Shown here piece by piece: positions 21,001-30,867 of a DNA stretch of 64,000 nucleotides. The translations under genes and the position numbers were made by a program. The stretch comes from Pseudomonas brassicacearum subsp. neoaurantiaca (GTDB lineage Bacteria; Pseudomonadota; Gammaproteobacteria; Pseudomonadales; Pseudomonadaceae): assembly GCF_013608025.1 (NCBI RefSeq), contig NZ_VDLV01000012.1, positions 1-64,000 of the forward strand, in the 5' to 3' direction. A model generated the notes under the pieces. That model saw only the letters and a list, made by a program, of their open reading frames with translations, was not told the DNA's origin and ran no database searches. Positions within the stretch are counted from its first letter, which is position 1. Each line of letters opens with the position of its first letter.

Positions 21001-21900
21001 ATGCACATATTGCTGACCGGCGGTACTGGTTTGATCGGACGTCAGCTCTGCCGGCAATGGTTGGAGCAAGGACATCGCTTGACGGTCTGGAGTCGTCGAC
21101 CTGAACAAGTGGCGGAAATTTGCGGCGCGCAGGCACAAGGCGTCGCCAAGCTCGACGAGATCGGCGAGCCCGTGGATGCGGTGGTCAACCTGGCGGGCGC
21201 GCCCATTGCCGATCGGCCTTGGAGCCATAAGCGCAAGATGTTGTTGTGGAGCAGCCGCGTCACGCTGACCGAGGTTTTGCTCGCATGGCTGGAGCGCTGC
21301 GAGCAGAAGCCGCAGGTACTGATTTCCGGTTCCGCCGTGGGTTGGTACGGCGACGGTGGCGAGCGGGAGTTGACCGAGGAATCGGGACCGGTCAGCGAGG
21401 ACTTCGCCAGCCAGTTGTGCATTGCCTGGGAAGAAACCGCGCAGCGGGCCGAGGCCATGGGCCTGCGTGTGGTGCTGGTTCGCACCGGCCTGGTCCTGTC
21501 TGCCGAGGGCGGCTTTTTGTCGCGGCTGTTGTTGCCCTTCAAGCTGGCGCTGGGCGGGCGTATCGGCGATGGTCGGCAGTGGATGCCGTGGATTCATATC
21601 GACGATCAAATCGCCCTGATTGATTTTCTTCTGCATCGCGATGATGCCAGCGGTCCTTATAATGCCTGCGCGCCGAACCCGGTGCGCAACCGCGATTTTG
21701 CCAAGGCCCTGGGGCGCGTATTGCATCGGCCGGCGGTGGTGCCGATGCCGGAGCTTGCGCTGAAAGTCGCGTTGGGTGAGTTGTCATTACTGTTGCTGGG
21801 CGGCCAGCGCGCCACGCCGGCCCGATTGCAGGCGGCGGGTTTTTCATTCCGGTTCACTGATTTGCCTGCGGCCCTGGAAGATTTATCGGGTCGCCTTTGA
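21001..21900 (+). CDS. TIGR01777-family epimerase-like protein
   Basis: A 299-residue extended-SDR protein of the YfcH/SULA type. The nucleotide-binding motif GGTGLIG is at residues 7-13 and the family features [27 protein letters not shown] and [13 protein letters not shown] are present. The C-terminal DUF1731 part ends the protein. Reaction unknown. The ribosome binding site GAGAGG precedes the ATG. hemH follows 13 bases later, so the two are co-transcribed. The promoter region is shared with the light-type operator at 20852. Confidence 0.92.
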   Translation: MHILLTGGTGLIGRQLCRQWLEQGHRLTVWSRRPEQVAEICGAQAQGVAKLDEIGEPVDAVVNLAGAPIADRPWSHKRKMLLWSSRVTLTEVLLAWLERCEQKPQVLISGSAVGWYGDGGERELTEESGPVSEDFASQLCIAWEETAQRAEAMGLRVVLVRTGLVLSAEGGFLSRLLLPFKLALGGRIGDGRQWMPWIHIDDQIALIDFLLHRDDASGPYNACAPNPVRNRDFAKALGRVLHRPAVVPMPELALKVALGELSLLLLGGQRATPARLQAAGFSFRFTDLPAALEDLSGRL

Positions 21901-21913
21901 AATAGGATGTTGC

Positions 21914-22939
21914 ATGACCGATCACGCGTTGCTTCTGGTGAATCTGGGTTCGCCTGCCTCCACCTCGGTGGCCGATGTGCGCCGCTACCTCAATCAATTC
22001 CTCATGGACCCGTACGTCATCGACTTGCCATGGCCGGTGCGTCGCTTGCTGGTGTCGCTGATCCTGATCAAGCGCCCCGAGCAGTCGGCCCATGCCTATG
22101 CGTCGATCTGGTGGGAGGAGGGTTCGCCGCTGGTGGTGCTCAGCCGTCGCTTGCAACAAGCCATGACCCATCAATGGACCCAAGGCCCGGTGGAGCTGGC
22201 GATGCGTTATGGCGAGCCTTCCATCGAATCAACCTTGGTACGGCTGGCGAGCCAGGGCCACAAGAACATCACGCTGGCGCCGTTGTATCCGCAATTCGCT
22301 GAAAGTACCGTGACCACGGTGATCGAAGAGGCCAAGCGGGTCGTGCGCGAGAAGAAACTCGATGTTCAGTTCTCGATTCTCCAGCCGTTCTACGACCAGC
22401 CGGAATATCTCGATGCGCTGGTTGCCAGCGCCAAGCCTTACTTGATGCAGGAACACGATCACTTGTTGCTGAGTTTCCACGGCCTGCCCGAACGGCACCT
22501 GACCAAGCTCGACCCCACGGGCTTTCACTGTTTCAAGGATGCCGACTGCTGCAAGAACGCGCCGCCGGAAGTCATGGCGACGTGTTACCGCGCCCAGTGC
22601 ATCCGCACCGCCGAACTGTTCGCCCATCGCATGGGCCTGGCGGATGGGAAATGGTCGGTGTCGTTCCAGTCGCGACTGGGGCGTGCCAAGTGGATCGAAC
22701 CGTACACCGAGGCGCGCCTGGAGGAATTGGCCAAGAGTGGTGTGAAGAAGGTGCTGGTGATGTGCCCGGCATTCGTCGCCGATTGCATCGAGACCCTGGA
22801 GGAAATCGGCGACCGTGGCCGTGAACAGTTTCGCGAAGCGGGAGGGGAGGAGTTGGTGTTGGTGCCGTGTCTCAATGACGATCCGCAGTGGGCGCAGGCG
22901 TTGAGCACCCTTTGCGAACGGGCGCCGATTGCTTTGTGA
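21914..22939 (+). CDS. hemH: Ferrochelatase
   Basis: Inserts Fe2+ into protoporphyrin IX, the last step of haem synthesis. 341 residues from [14 protein letters not shown] at 21914, with AGGA upstream. The catalytic His is residue 189 in [11 protein letters not shown]. Further family motifs are YCHRAQC-like ([12 protein letters not shown]) and [17 protein letters not shown]. Pairing with the light-associated genes fits the need to limit photosensitising porphyrins, but that link is inference. It ends before a family-A REP pair. Confidence 0.97.
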   Translation: MTDHALLLVNLGSPASTSVADVRRYLNQFLMDPYVIDLPWPVRRLLVSLILIKRPEQSAHAYASIWWEEGSPLVVLSRRLQQAMTHQWTQGPVELAMRYGEPSIESTLVRLASQGHKNITLAPLYPQFAESTVTTVIEEAKRVVREKKLDVQFSILQPFYDQPEYLDALVASAKPYLMQEHDHLLLSFHGLPERHLTKLDPTGFHCFKDADCCKNAPPEVMATCYRAQCIRTAELFAHRMGLADGKWSVSFQSRLGRAKWIEPYTEARLEELAKSGVKKVLVMCPAFVADCIETLEEIGDRGREQFREAGGEELVLVPCLNDDPQWAQALSTLCERAPIAL

Positions 22940-22953
22940 GGTTCAAGGGCCTC

Positions 22954-23045
22954 ATCGCGAGCAAGCTCGCTCCCACATGGGCCTGCGGTGTACACAAATT
23001 TTGTGACCACTCGAGATCCACTGTGGGAGCGAGCTTGCTCGCGAT
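22954..23045. repeat. REP pair, family A
   Basis: Inverted copies of the GAGCGAGCTTGCTCGC unit flank about 45 bases between hemH and the end of uraA, two converging genes. Confidence 0.9.
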
Positions 23046-23081
23046 GGCTATTTAAGGGTCAAAAAAGCCTTCAAGCCTGAG

Positions 23082-24356
23082 TCAGATCAACGGCTCATCC
23101 GCCTTCTTCTGCTTCCAACCGACATTACCCGGCAGCAACAAGTTCAACGCAATCGCCACCACGGCGCACAGCGCGATGCCTTTGAGACCGAAGTCGTCCG
23201 GGCCGGTGCCGGTGCCCACCAGCACGCCGCCGATGCCGAACACCAATGTCACTGAAACGATCACCAGGTTGCGTGCTTCGCCCAAATCGATCTTGTGGCG
23301 GATCAGCGTGTTCATGCCCACCGCAGCGATCGAGCCGAACAGCAGGCACAGGATCCCGCCCATTACCGGCACCGGGATGCTTTGCAGCAGCGCGCCGAAC
23401 TTGCCGATGAACGCCAGGCTGATGGCAAAGATCGCCGCCCAGGTCATGATCTTCGGGTTGTAGTTCTTGGTCAGCATCACCGCGCCAGTGACTTCGGCGT
23501 AGGTGGTGTTGGGCGGTCCGCCGAACAGGCCGGCGGCGGTGGTGGCAATGCCGTCACCGAGCAAGGTGCGGTGCAGGCCGGGTTTTTTCAGGTAGTCGCG
23601 ACCGGTCACGCTGCCCACGGCAATCACGCCGCCGATGTGCTCGATGGCCGGCGCCAGGGCGACCGGCACGATGAACAGGATTGCTTGCCAGTTGAACTCC
23701 GGCGCGGTGAAGGCCGGCAGGGCGAACCATGTCGCGGCGGCGATTTTTGCGGTGTCCACGACGCCGAAGAAAAACGCCATGGCAAAGCCCACCAGCACGC
23801 CGGATATGATCGGTACCAGGCGGAAAATGCCTTTGCCGAACACTGCGACGATCAGGGTGGTGAGCAGGGCCGGCATCGAAATCATCATCGCGGTCTGATA
23901 ACGAATCAGCTCGGTGCCGTCACCGGCCTTGCCCATTGCCATGTTGGCGGCAATCGGCGCCATGGCCAGGCCAATGGAAATGATCACCGGGCCGATCACT
24001 ACCGGCGGCAACAGGCGATCGATGAACCCGGTGCCCTTGATCTTCACCGCCAGGCCCAGGAACGTGTAGACGAAACCAGCCGCCATCACGCCACCCATGG
24101 TCGCCGCGAGGCCGAACTGGCCCTTGGCAAGGATGATCGGGGTGATGAAGGCAAAGCTCGAGGCGAGAAACACCGGCACCTGGCGTCCCGTGACGACTTG
24201 GAACAGGATCGTCCCCAGGCCGGCAGTGAACAGCGCCACGTTCGGGTCCAACCCGGTGATCAGCGGCATCAGTACCAGCGCGCCGAAAGCGACGAACAGC
24301 ATCTGGGCGCCGGACAGCACCTGGCGCCAGAGCGGATCGTTGAACTCGTCCTGCAT
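23082..24356 (-). CDS. uraA: Uracil permease (NCS2 nucleobase:cation symporter)
   Basis: A 424-residue inner-membrane transporter with about 14 hydrophobic segments. NCS2/UraA signatures include QVPVFLASSFAFITPI, the half-helix region PVALAPAIEHIGGVIAVG with the substrate-binding Glu, and GGPPNTTYAEVTGAV. Uracil import is inferred from the upstream upp gene, whose stop is only two bases from this start. The two form a pyrimidine salvage operon. Confidence 0.95.
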   Translation of the reverse strand: MQDEFNDPLWRQVLSGAQMLFVAFGALVLMPLITGLDPNVALFTAGLGTILFQVVTGRQVPVFLASSFAFITPIILAKGQFGLAATMGGVMAAGFVYTFLGLAVKIKGTGFIDRLLPPVVIGPVIISIGLAMAPIAANMAMGKAGDGTELIRYQTAMMISMPALLTTLIVAVFGKGIFRLVPIISGVLVGFAMAFFFGVVDTAKIAAATWFALPAFTAPEFNWQAILFIVPVALAPAIEHIGGVIAVGSVTGRDYLKKPGLHRTLLGDGIATTAAGLFGGPPNTTYAEVTGAVMLTKNYNPKIMTWAAIFAISLAFIGKFGALLQSIPVPVMGGILCLLFGSIAAVGMNTLIRHKIDLGEARNLVIVSVTLVFGIGGVLVGTGTGPDDFGLKGIALCAVVAIALNLLLPGNVGWKQKKADEPLI

Positions 24357-24358
24357 GC

Positions 24359-24997
24359 TCAGGCGTCCTTCTGCTTGGTGCCGAAGATCTTGTCGCCGGC
24401 ATCGCCCAGGCCGGGGATGATGTAGCCGTGTTCGTTGAGTTTCTGATCGATGGACGCGGTGTAGATGGTCACGTCAGGGTGAGCATCTTCCACGGCCTTG
24501 ATGCCTTCGGGGGCGGCAACCAGCACCATGGCGCGAATGTCCCGGCAACCGGCCTTTTTCAACAGGTCAATGGTGGCGACCATCGAGCTGCCGGTGGCGA
24601 GCATCGGGTCGATGATCATCGCCAGGCGCTCGTCGATTTCCGGTACCAGTTTTTCCAAGTAAGTGTGTGCTTGCAGGGTCTGCTCGTTGCGAGCCACACC
24701 CACGGCGCTGACCTTGGCCCCTGGGATCAGGCTCAGCACGCCTTCAAGCATGCCGATGCCGGCGCGCAGGATCGGCACCACAGTGATTTTCTTGCCGGCG
24801 ATTTTCTCGACCTGAACCGTACCGGCCCAGCCGTCGATTTCGTAGGACTCCAGCGGCAGGTCCTTGGTGGCTTCGTAGGTGAGCAGGGCACCGACTTCCT
24901 GGGCGAGTTCGCGAAAGTTCTTCGTGCTGATGTCGGCGCGGCGCATCAGGCCGAGTTTATGTCTGATCAGCGGATGGCGGATCTCGAGGATGGGCAT
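24359..24997 (-). CDS. upp: Uracil phosphoribosyltransferase
   Basis: Makes UMP from uracil and PRPP. 212 residues from [19 protein letters not shown] at 24997. The PRPP-binding segment [11 protein letters not shown] and the uracil-binding C-terminal [17 protein letters not shown] are present. An upstream in-frame ATG at 25021 is less likely because the conserved N-terminus begins at 24997. It is first in the upp-uraA operon and divergent from hpt. Confidence 0.96.
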   Translation of the reverse strand: MPILEIRHPLIRHKLGLMRRADISTKNFRELAQEVGALLTYEATKDLPLESYEIDGWAGTVQVEKIAGKKITVVPILRAGIGMLEGVLSLIPGAKVSAVGVARNEQTLQAHTYLEKLVPEIDERLAMIIDPMLATGSSMVATIDLLKKAGCRDIRAMVLVAAPEGIKAVEDAHPDVTIYTASIDQKLNEHGYIIPGLGDAGDKIFGTKQKDA

Positions 24998-25032
24998 GGG
25001 GAAGGCTCCGGCGGCGGGCAAAAAAACCGGCC

Positions 25033-25069
25033 TAGATTAATCTATCCGAGGGTGTTGTCCTATAGACAA
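25033..25069. promoter_or_regulatory. Two palindromes in the upp/hpt divergent promoter region
   Basis: A perfect palindrome TAGATTAATCTA (25033-25044) and the inverted repeat TTGTC-CTATA-GACAA (25055-25069) lie between the divergently read upp and hpt genes. They could be operators or promoter elements for both salvage genes; no known regulator motif was recognised. Confidence 0.4.
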
Positions 25070-25159
25070 TACAGAACGTTAGTCCACAAATGCTTGATCT
25101 GGCCGGGCGGGATGCGTACCTTTGCCGGCTTTTCCGAACTGCCACCCCTGGAGAGCGCC

Positions 25160-25717
25160 ATGTCCGCTGATCTCGAGCATATCCGTCAAGTCATGCGAGA
25201 GGCTGACTGCCTGTACACCGAAGCTGAAGTCGAAGCGGCCATCGCCCGTGTCGGTGCGCAAATCAACGATCAGTTGGCCGACAGCAATCCGGTCGTGTTC
25301 TGCGTGATGAACGGCGGCCTGATTTTCTCCGGCAAACTGCTGACTTATCTGAACTTCCCGCTGGAAGCGTCCTACCTGCACGCCACTCGTTATCGCAACG
25401 AAACCAGCGGCGGTGACTTGTTCTGGAAAGCCAAGCCGGAAGTCTCGTTCATCGACCGCGACGTGCTGATCATCGACGACATTCTCGATGAGGGTCACAC
25501 CCTGGGCGCGATCATCGATTTCTGCAAACACGCCGGCGCCCGCGCGGTGCACACCGCTGTGCTGATCGACAAGGACCACGACCGCAAGGCCCGTCCCGAC
25601 CTGAAAGCGGACTTCGTTGGCTTGCCGTGCATCGACCGCTACATCTTTGGTTATGGCATGGACTACAAAGGCTATTGGCGCAACGCCAACGGCATCTTTG
25701 CGGTCAAGGGGATGTAA
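25160..25717 (+). CDS. hpt: Hypoxanthine-guanine phosphoribosyltransferase
   Basis: Purine salvage from hypoxanthine or guanine and PRPP. 185 residues from MSADLEHIRQVMREADCLY at 25160, with GGAGAG upstream. The PRPP motif VLIIDDILDEGHTL and the C-terminal purine-specificity segment are present. A much longer open frame to the left only reads through the antisense of upp. A WbuC cupin gene begins three bases after the stop, so the two are co-transcribed. Confidence 0.96.
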   Translation: MSADLEHIRQVMREADCLYTEAEVEAAIARVGAQINDQLADSNPVVFCVMNGGLIFSGKLLTYLNFPLEASYLHATRYRNETSGGDLFWKAKPEVSFIDRDVLIIDDILDEGHTLGAIIDFCKHAGARAVHTAVLIDKDHDRKARPDLKADFVGLPCIDRYIFGYGMDYKGYWRNANGIFAVKGM

Positions 25718-25720
25718 TAG

Positions 25721-26194
25721 ATGACTGGGCCGGCGTTCCTGGATCAAGCCCTGTTCGATGAGCTGGCCGGGAAAGCCGCGGCCAGCCCACGCGGGCGGCA
25801 GCATCACAACTTCCACCAGATGGACGAGCCTTGTCATCGCATGGCGGTGGGCTTGCAGCCGTCGACCTACATCCCGCCGCATCGCCATTTGAGCGCCGAC
25901 AAGGCTGAGACCTTGCTTGTGCTCAAAGGCCGGCTCGGTGTGTTGATCTTCGACGAAACCGGTACGGTGCTCGACAAGCGAATCCTGCAGGCTGGCGGCG
26001 CTTGCCTCGGTGTCGACTTGCCGGCTGGCGTCTACCACGGCCTGGTGGTGCTCGAAGCCGACAGCCTGATGTTCGAATGCAAGGCCGGCCCTTACCGGCC
26101 GGTGGGCGAGGGCGAACTGGCCCATTGGGCGCCTCGCGAAGGCGAGCCCGGCGTGGCGCAATACCACGCCTGGATGCGCGCTCAGTTCGACTGA
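25721..26194 (+). CDS. WbuC-family cupin metalloprotein
   Basis: A 157-residue cupin-fold protein. The metal-binding pattern PPHRHLSADKAETLLVLKGRLGV is followed by a second cupin motif with VDLPAGVYHGLVVLE. It resembles the WbuC family, found in O-antigen clusters and elsewhere; function is undefined. It starts three bases after hpt and has no ribosome binding site of its own beyond GGGGATG, so translational coupling is likely. Confidence 0.85.
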   Translation: MTGPAFLDQALFDELAGKAAASPRGRQHHNFHQMDEPCHRMAVGLQPSTYIPPHRHLSADKAETLLVLKGRLGVLIFDETGTVLDKRILQAGGACLGVDLPAGVYHGLVVLEADSLMFECKAGPYRPVGEGELAHWAPREGEPGVAQYHAWMRAQFD

Positions 26195-26218
26195 TCGACC
26201 TGTGGTGTGGACGCTTTT

Positions 26219-26349
26219 GTGGCGAGGGGATTTATCCCCGCTGGGTTGCGAAGCGACCCTGGAACAATCGACTCGATTAACCTGACACTCCGAGTCGCCT
26301 GATTTTAGGGCTGCTTCGCAACCCAGCGGGGATAAATCCCCTCGCCACA
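26219..26349. repeat. REP pair, family B
   Basis: Inverted copies of TGTGGCGAGGGGATTTATCC and its extension CCCGCTGGGTTGCGAAGC flank about 55 bases between the WbuC and SulP genes, which converge here. Confidence 0.9.
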
Positions 26350-26363
26350 GGTCGGGCGCGTCT

Positions 26364-28091
26364 TCAATGGGCCGTATGACTGGCCAGCCATTTCTCGCTC
26401 TTGACCCGCGCCTGTTCCAAGGTCTGCACATACGCCAATTGGCGCTGCTCGCGATGTATTCCAGCGCGGCGCAATTTCAGGCGTACCCTTGGCGCGGTCG
26501 CGACGAGGATCAGGCCGATGCCCTGCTTGCGGTAATCCCTCAGGATATTTTCAAACGCCGCCAGCGCGGTCATGTCCAGCATCGGCACGGCGCTCATTTC
26601 CACGACCACCACCCGAACACCCGGGTCGAATTTGCGCAGCACATCCAGGGCTTTTTCCGCTGCGCCAAAGAACAACGGCCCGCGAATGGCGTAACAGCGG
26701 ACATGTTCGGGCATGTCCAGCAAGGCTTGATGGACGTGGCGTGGCAACTCGGCGCTGTCGGTCAGCTCGCTCATGCGCTTGATGAACAACCCGGCCGCCA
26801 GCAACAGGCCGACGGCGACGGCCAGTACCATGTCGAACAGCACGGTCAGGCTCAGGCAGGTCAACAGGACCAGCACATCACTGCGCGGTGCGATACGCAG
26901 CGTGTGCAGCACATGCCCGGCCTCGCTCATGTTCCAGGCCACCATCACCAGCAATGCCGCGAGCGCGGCCATGGGCAGGTAGCTGAACAGTGGCGCCAGC
27001 AACACGATTGCCACCAATACCACCAGACTGTGGATGATCGCCGCCAGCGGTGAGGTCGCACCGCTGCGCACGTTGGTGGCGCTACGGGCGATGGCGGCGG
27101 TGGCGGTGATGCCGCCGAACAGCGGTGCAACCAGATTGCCCAGGCCCTGGCCCATCAGTTCGGCGTTCGGGTCATGCTTGCTGCCGGTCATGCCGTCCGC
27201 CACTACCGCGCATAACAACGATTCGATGGCGCCGAGCATGGCGATGGCAAACGCCGGCCCGAGCAATTGGCGGAACAGGTCATAGGAAAGCACCAGCGCA
27301 TGACCTTGGCTGTCCGGCAAGTCCCACGGCCAGTCGAAGCTCGGCAGGAAAGGCGGGATGCCGGGATAGGCGATGCCATCGACGACGTAGCTGAAGCGTT
27401 CGCCCAATGTTGCGATCGGCCATCCGCCGCGCTCCATCGCCAGCCCAAGCAGCGCGCCCACGAGCAAGGCCACCAGATGACCTGGAACCCGTGGTACCCA
27501 GCGCGGCCAGGCAATCAGCACGGCCAGGCACGCGACGCCGATGATGCCGTCGCCAAGATGGGCGCTAGGCAACGCGACGACCAGCTCACCGAGCTGTTCG
27601 ATGTAGTGCTTGGCGTGGCCGGCGGTGGTCAATCCCAACAGGTCCTTGAGTTGCAGCGTGGCGATGACGACGCCGATCCCGGCGGTGAAACCGAGGATCA
27701 CAGGATAGGGGATGTACTGAATCAGCCGCCCGGCGCGCATCAATCCCAGGGCGATCAGGATCAAGCCGGCGAGCATCGTGCACAACAGCAGGCCGCCCAA
27801 TCCGTATTGCTGGGTGATGGGCAGGAGGATGACGACAAAGGCAGCCGTCGGCCCGCTCACATTGAAACGCGAGCCGCCGGTCAGGGCGATCAGTGGCGCT
27901 GCCACGAGCACCGTGTACAGGCCATGCTGGGGTGGGACGCCAACGGCGATTGCCAGCGCCATGGCCAGGGGGATGGCGATGATGCCCACGGTTAGCCCGG
28001 CCACCAGATCGCCGCGCAGGCGTTCAAGGGTATAACCGGCACGCCAGGCTTGGCGCCAGGCGGCGAACAGCGGTGGGGCGGAGAAGGACAT
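26364..28091 (-). CDS. SulP-family inorganic anion transporter with STAS domain
   Basis: A 575-residue membrane protein from MSFSAPPLFAAWRQAWRAGY at 28091 (GGAG upstream). About 12 membrane segments cover residues 30-430, with SulP features GLYTVLVAAPLIALTGGSRFNVSGPTAA-like sequence and NAELMGQGLGNL. The C-terminal 130 residues form a STAS domain (VVVVEMSAVPMLDMTALAAFENI). Members carry sulfate, bicarbonate or dicarboxylates; the substrate cannot be read from sequence. It is bracketed by family-B REP pairs. Confidence 0.93.
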   Translation of the reverse strand: MSFSAPPLFAAWRQAWRAGYTLERLRGDLVAGLTVGIIAIPLAMALAIAVGVPPQHGLYTVLVAAPLIALTGGSRFNVSGPTAAFVVILLPITQQYGLGGLLLCTMLAGLILIALGLMRAGRLIQYIPYPVILGFTAGIGVVIATLQLKDLLGLTTAGHAKHYIEQLGELVVALPSAHLGDGIIGVACLAVLIAWPRWVPRVPGHLVALLVGALLGLAMERGGWPIATLGERFSYVVDGIAYPGIPPFLPSFDWPWDLPDSQGHALVLSYDLFRQLLGPAFAIAMLGAIESLLCAVVADGMTGSKHDPNAELMGQGLGNLVAPLFGGITATAAIARSATNVRSGATSPLAAIIHSLVVLVAIVLLAPLFSYLPMAALAALLVMVAWNMSEAGHVLHTLRIAPRSDVLVLLTCLSLTVLFDMVLAVAVGLLLAAGLFIKRMSELTDSAELPRHVHQALLDMPEHVRCYAIRGPLFFGAAEKALDVLRKFDPGVRVVVVEMSAVPMLDMTALAAFENILRDYRKQGIGLILVATAPRVRLKLRRAGIHREQRQLAYVQTLEQARVKSEKWLASHTAH

Positions 28092-28149
28092 GGATACTCC
28101 ACACGAAATTGAACGGAGTGAAACAACTGGACCTGCAGACATATTTCCC

Positions 28150-28281
28150 CGTGGCGAGGGAGCTTGCTCCCGCTCGGCGGCGAAGCCGTCGTAAAATCGG
28201 CAGACGCGTTCCGTCTGGCGAATCGCGTTGGCCCATCTGGGGCTGCTGCGCAACCCAGCGGGAGCAAGCTCCCTCGCCACA
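28150..28281. repeat. REP pair, family B
   Basis: Inverted copies of GTGGCGAGGGAGCTTGCTCC lie between the SulP start and the next gene. With the rest of 28092-28413 this makes a 322-base gene-free stretch, which holds the SulP promoter as well as this repeat. Confidence 0.9.
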
Positions 28282-28413
28282 AAAGCGTGCGCTGGTGAGG
28301 CCAGTACTGATGGCCCTCTGAGTATGCCGCGCCAGCCCTCCGGATGTATTGACCCGGGTCGCTTATTTTTTCCATGGATGCTAGCGTGCCCAGCCAAGCC
28401 TCTGGAGCCTGTC

Positions 28414-28899
28414 ATGCGTGTATCGATTCACCGCTGCGCCACTCTGCTGTTGATAGCCAGCCTGCCCATGACGGCCATGGCCGCGCCGATGCACAGCCAG
28501 TTCCTGCCCCCCGATGACCTGGTGGCGCGCCAGGAACAGCCCGAACAGCAACAATTGCTGCAAGTCACGGAGTATTCGGTGGTGCTGGGCAACCAGCGGC
28601 CTTCCAATCAACAACCGATCCCGGTCACCTCTCCATTGATGGTGCGGCTCAAAGGCAAATCCCTGAACAAGGGCGCGACCATCAGCCAGGTGATCATCAA
28701 TTTCGATGGCGAAAGCAAAAGCCTGAAGAAACCGGTGTTCGACGAAGCGAGCAAGACCCTGACCCTGTCTTATCCACAGGCCCAGTACCGAGTCGTCATC
28801 GATCTGCTGCGCAACGACACGGTCTACGTGCAGTTTCTCAGCTACGCCAATGGGCACATCTGGGCCGACCTGCACACTGGCGCCGCACGCCCGCGTTGA
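28414..28899 (+). CDS. Conserved hypothetical periplasmic protein
   Basis: A 161-residue protein with a Sec signal peptide (MRVSIHRCATLLLIASLPM, cleavage near AMA, about residue 23). The mature part has alternating beta-strand-like segments (SQVIINFDGESKSLKKPVF, TVYVQFLSYANGHIWADLH). I do not recognise a named family. The start at 28414 has TGGAG six bases upstream. It precedes the PA4642-family gene by 61 bases and may share its transcript. Confidence 0.75.
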   Translation: MRVSIHRCATLLLIASLPMTAMAAPMHSQFLPPDDLVARQEQPEQQQLLQVTEYSVVLGNQRPSNQQPIPVTSPLMVRLKGKSLNKGATISQVIINFDGESKSLKKPVFDEASKTLTLSYPQAQYRVVIDLLRNDTVYVQFLSYANGHIWADLHTGAARPR

Positions 28900-28960
28900 G
28901 CGCCGGGGCCCGGCAGGGGTAAACTGCCCGCCCCGTGAACTGTGCAAGCTGGAGCCGGCA

Positions 28961-29248
28961 ATGCGTAAAGACAAGAAACAAGTGATTGGTGACGAGATTG
29001 GCGATGAACAGATCAAGCTGTTCCTCAATTTTGAACCGGTCGATGCCACGTCGCCGTCGCTGCACAAACTGATCAAGGCCTACCGTGGGCTGCGTGTCGA
29101 TGACTTCGAGCGCTTCCTGGGGTTTTTCGTCGAGGCCGGTTACGACCTGAATGGCAAGGACGAGCATGGCAATGATTTCGTTGCGCTGATCCAGGATCAG
29201 CGTAATGCCGAGGAATACATCGAGTTGATCAACAAGGCGCGTGGCTGA
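28961..29248 (+). CDS. PA4642-family conserved protein
   Basis: A 95-residue acidic cytoplasmic protein (MRKDKKQVIGDEIGDEQIK) matching the Pseudomonas PA4642 family, which sits near malate:quinone oxidoreductase as here. GGAG precedes the ATG. The motif VDDFERFLGFFVEAGYDLNG and the helical C-terminus EEYIELINKARG suggest a small alpha-helical fold. No function is known. It ends before a lone REP unit and a bidirectional terminator. Confidence 0.88.
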   Translation: MRKDKKQVIGDEIGDEQIKLFLNFEPVDATSPSLHKLIKAYRGLRVDDFERFLGFFVEAGYDLNGKDEHGNDFVALIQDQRNAEEYIELINKARG

Positions 29249-29261
29249 TAGCCCGAAGTCC

Positions 29262-29299
29262 TGCTTCGCAGGCCAGCGGGAGCAAGCTCCCTTGCCACA
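29262..29299. repeat. Single REP unit, family B
   Basis: One unpaired unit (GCGGGAGCAAGCTCCCTTGC plus GCCACAAG) between the PA4642-family gene and the terminator. It differs from the other family-B units by a T in CCCTTGCC. Confidence 0.8.
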
Positions 29300-29305
29300 A
29301 GATCC

Positions 29306-29347
29306 AAAAAAAACGCCCCGCTCTCATGGAGAACGGGGCGTTTTTTT
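29306..29347. terminator. Bidirectional terminator between PA4642-family gene and mqo
   Basis: The stem CGCCCCG / CGGGGCG with an inner TCTC/GAGA pair is flanked by A and T runs on opposite sides. It serves both converging genes. Confidence 0.92.
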
Positions 29348-29358
29348 AGCCGATCGAA

Positions 29359-30867
29359 TCAAGCGTAGCTTTGGGTCTCGCTGCTTTCTTCAACCAGTTC
29401 CAGCGCAATGTTGTTCTGCGCATTGATCTTGCGATACAGCGCCGCATCGGTTTCCAGCACTTTTTCCCGAGCCGGGAAGATTTCCGCGAGCTTGGTAGCC
29501 CACTCGCCCTTGGCTTTTTCCGGGAAGCAGCGCTCGATCAGTTCCAGCATGATCGACACGGTCACCGAAGCGCCCGGCGAAGCGCCGAGCAGGGCGGCGA
29601 GGCTGCCGTCCTTGGCCGCCACCAGCTCGGTGCCGAATTGCAGGATGCCGCCTTTCTTCGGGTCTTTCTTGATGATCTGCACCCGTTGGCCGGCCACTTC
29701 CAGGCGCCAGTCCTCGGCTTTCGCCTCGGGGTAGAAGCGACGCAGGGATTCCAGGCGCTGCTCCATGGACTGCATCACTTCGCTGATCAGGTACTTGGTC
29801 AGGTCCATGTTGTCCCGGGCCACGGCCAGCATCGGGCCGATGTTGCCGGCGCGTACCGACAACGGCAGGTCCATGATCGAGCCGTGCTTGAGGAACTTGG
29901 TGGTGAAACCGGCGTATGGCCCGAACAGCAGGGACTTTTTGCCATCGACCACGCGGGTATCCAGGTGCGGCACCGACATCGGCGGCGAGCCCACCGCGGC
30001 CTGGCTGTAGACCTTGGCCTGGTGATGCTTGACCACTTCAGGGTTGTCGCAACGCAGCCACTGGCCGCTGACCGGGAAACCACCGAAGCCCTTGCTCTCT
30101 TCGATGCCCGAAGCTTGCAGCAACGGCAACGCGGCGCCACCGGCACCGAGGAAGACGAACTTGGCGTCGACTTCCCGGGTGTTGCCGGAATTGACGTCCT
30201 TGATGCTTACGGTCCAGCCATCGCCCTTGCGCTTGAGGCCGGTGACGCGCTTGCAATATTTGATCTGGGTGTCCGGTGCGCTGCCCAGGTGCTTGAGCAA
30301 CTGGTTGGTCAGGGCGCCGAAGTTGACGTCGGTACCGTTCATGACGCGGGTGGCGGCGACAACTTCATCAGCCGGCCGGCCGGGCATCATCAGCGGCATC
30401 CATTCGGCCATCTGATCCTTGTCTTCGGTGTATTCCATGTCGGCGAAGGCATGATGCTGGCGCATCAGCTCGAAGCGCTTCTTCAGGAACTCCACGCCTT
30501 TCTCGCCCTGCACGAAGCTCAGGTGCGGCACCGGAGCGATAAAGGATTTCGACGAGCCGAACGTGCCCTTCCTGGTCAGGTACGTCCAGAACTGCTTCGA
30601 CACCTCGAACTGAGTATTGATGTGCACGGCTTTCTTGATGTCGACGGTGCCGTCGGCGGCCTGGGGCGTGTAGTTCAGCTCACACAGCCCGGCGTGGCCG
30701 GTACCGGCGTTGTTCCACGGGTTGGAACTCTCCGCGGCACCGGAATCCATCAGCTCGACGACTTCCAGCGAGATCGCGGGGTCGAGCTCCTTGAGCAGTA
30801 CGGCCAGGGTGGCACTCATGATGCCGGCCCCTACCAGAACTACATCGACTGCTTCGTTATGCGCCAT
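29359..30867 (-). CDS. mqo: Malate:quinone oxidoreductase
   Basis: FAD-dependent, membrane-associated oxidation of malate to oxaloacetate with electrons passed to quinone, replacing NAD malate dehydrogenase in the TCA cycle of pseudomonads. 502 residues. The N-terminal FAD motif is [17 protein letters not shown], followed by the [22 protein letters not shown] signature. A GGAG precedes the ATG. A long gene-free region lies upstream. The partner PA4642-family gene converges on it through a shared terminator. Confidence 0.96.
   Translation of the reverse strand: MAHNEAVDVVLVGAGIMSATLAVLLKELDPAISLEVVELMDSGAAESSNPWNNAGTGHAGLCELNYTPQAADGTVDIKKAVHINTQFEVSKQFWTYLTRKGTFGSSKSFIAPVPHLSFVQGEKGVEFLKKRFELMRQHHAFADMEYTEDKDQMAEWMPLMMPGRPADEVVAATRVMNGTDVNFGALTNQLLKHLGSAPDTQIKYCKRVTGLKRKGDGWTVSIKDVNSGNTREVDAKFVFLGAGGAALPLLQASGIEESKGFGGFPVSGQWLRCDNPEVVKHHQAKVYSQAAVGSPPMSVPHLDTRVVDGKKSLLFGPYAGFTTKFLKHGSIMDLPLSVRAGNIGPMLAVARDNMDLTKYLISEVMQSMEQRLESLRRFYPEAKAEDWRLEVAGQRVQIIKKDPKKGGILQFGTELVAAKDGSLAALLGASPGASVTVSIMLELIERCFPEKAKGEWATKLAEIFPAREKVLETDAALYRKINAQNNIALELVEESSETQSYA

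Noticed and set aside
24428..25159. Long 5' extension of hpt
   Set aside because: The sequence before 25160 reads through the antisense of upp; the conserved hpt start and ribosome binding site are at 25160.
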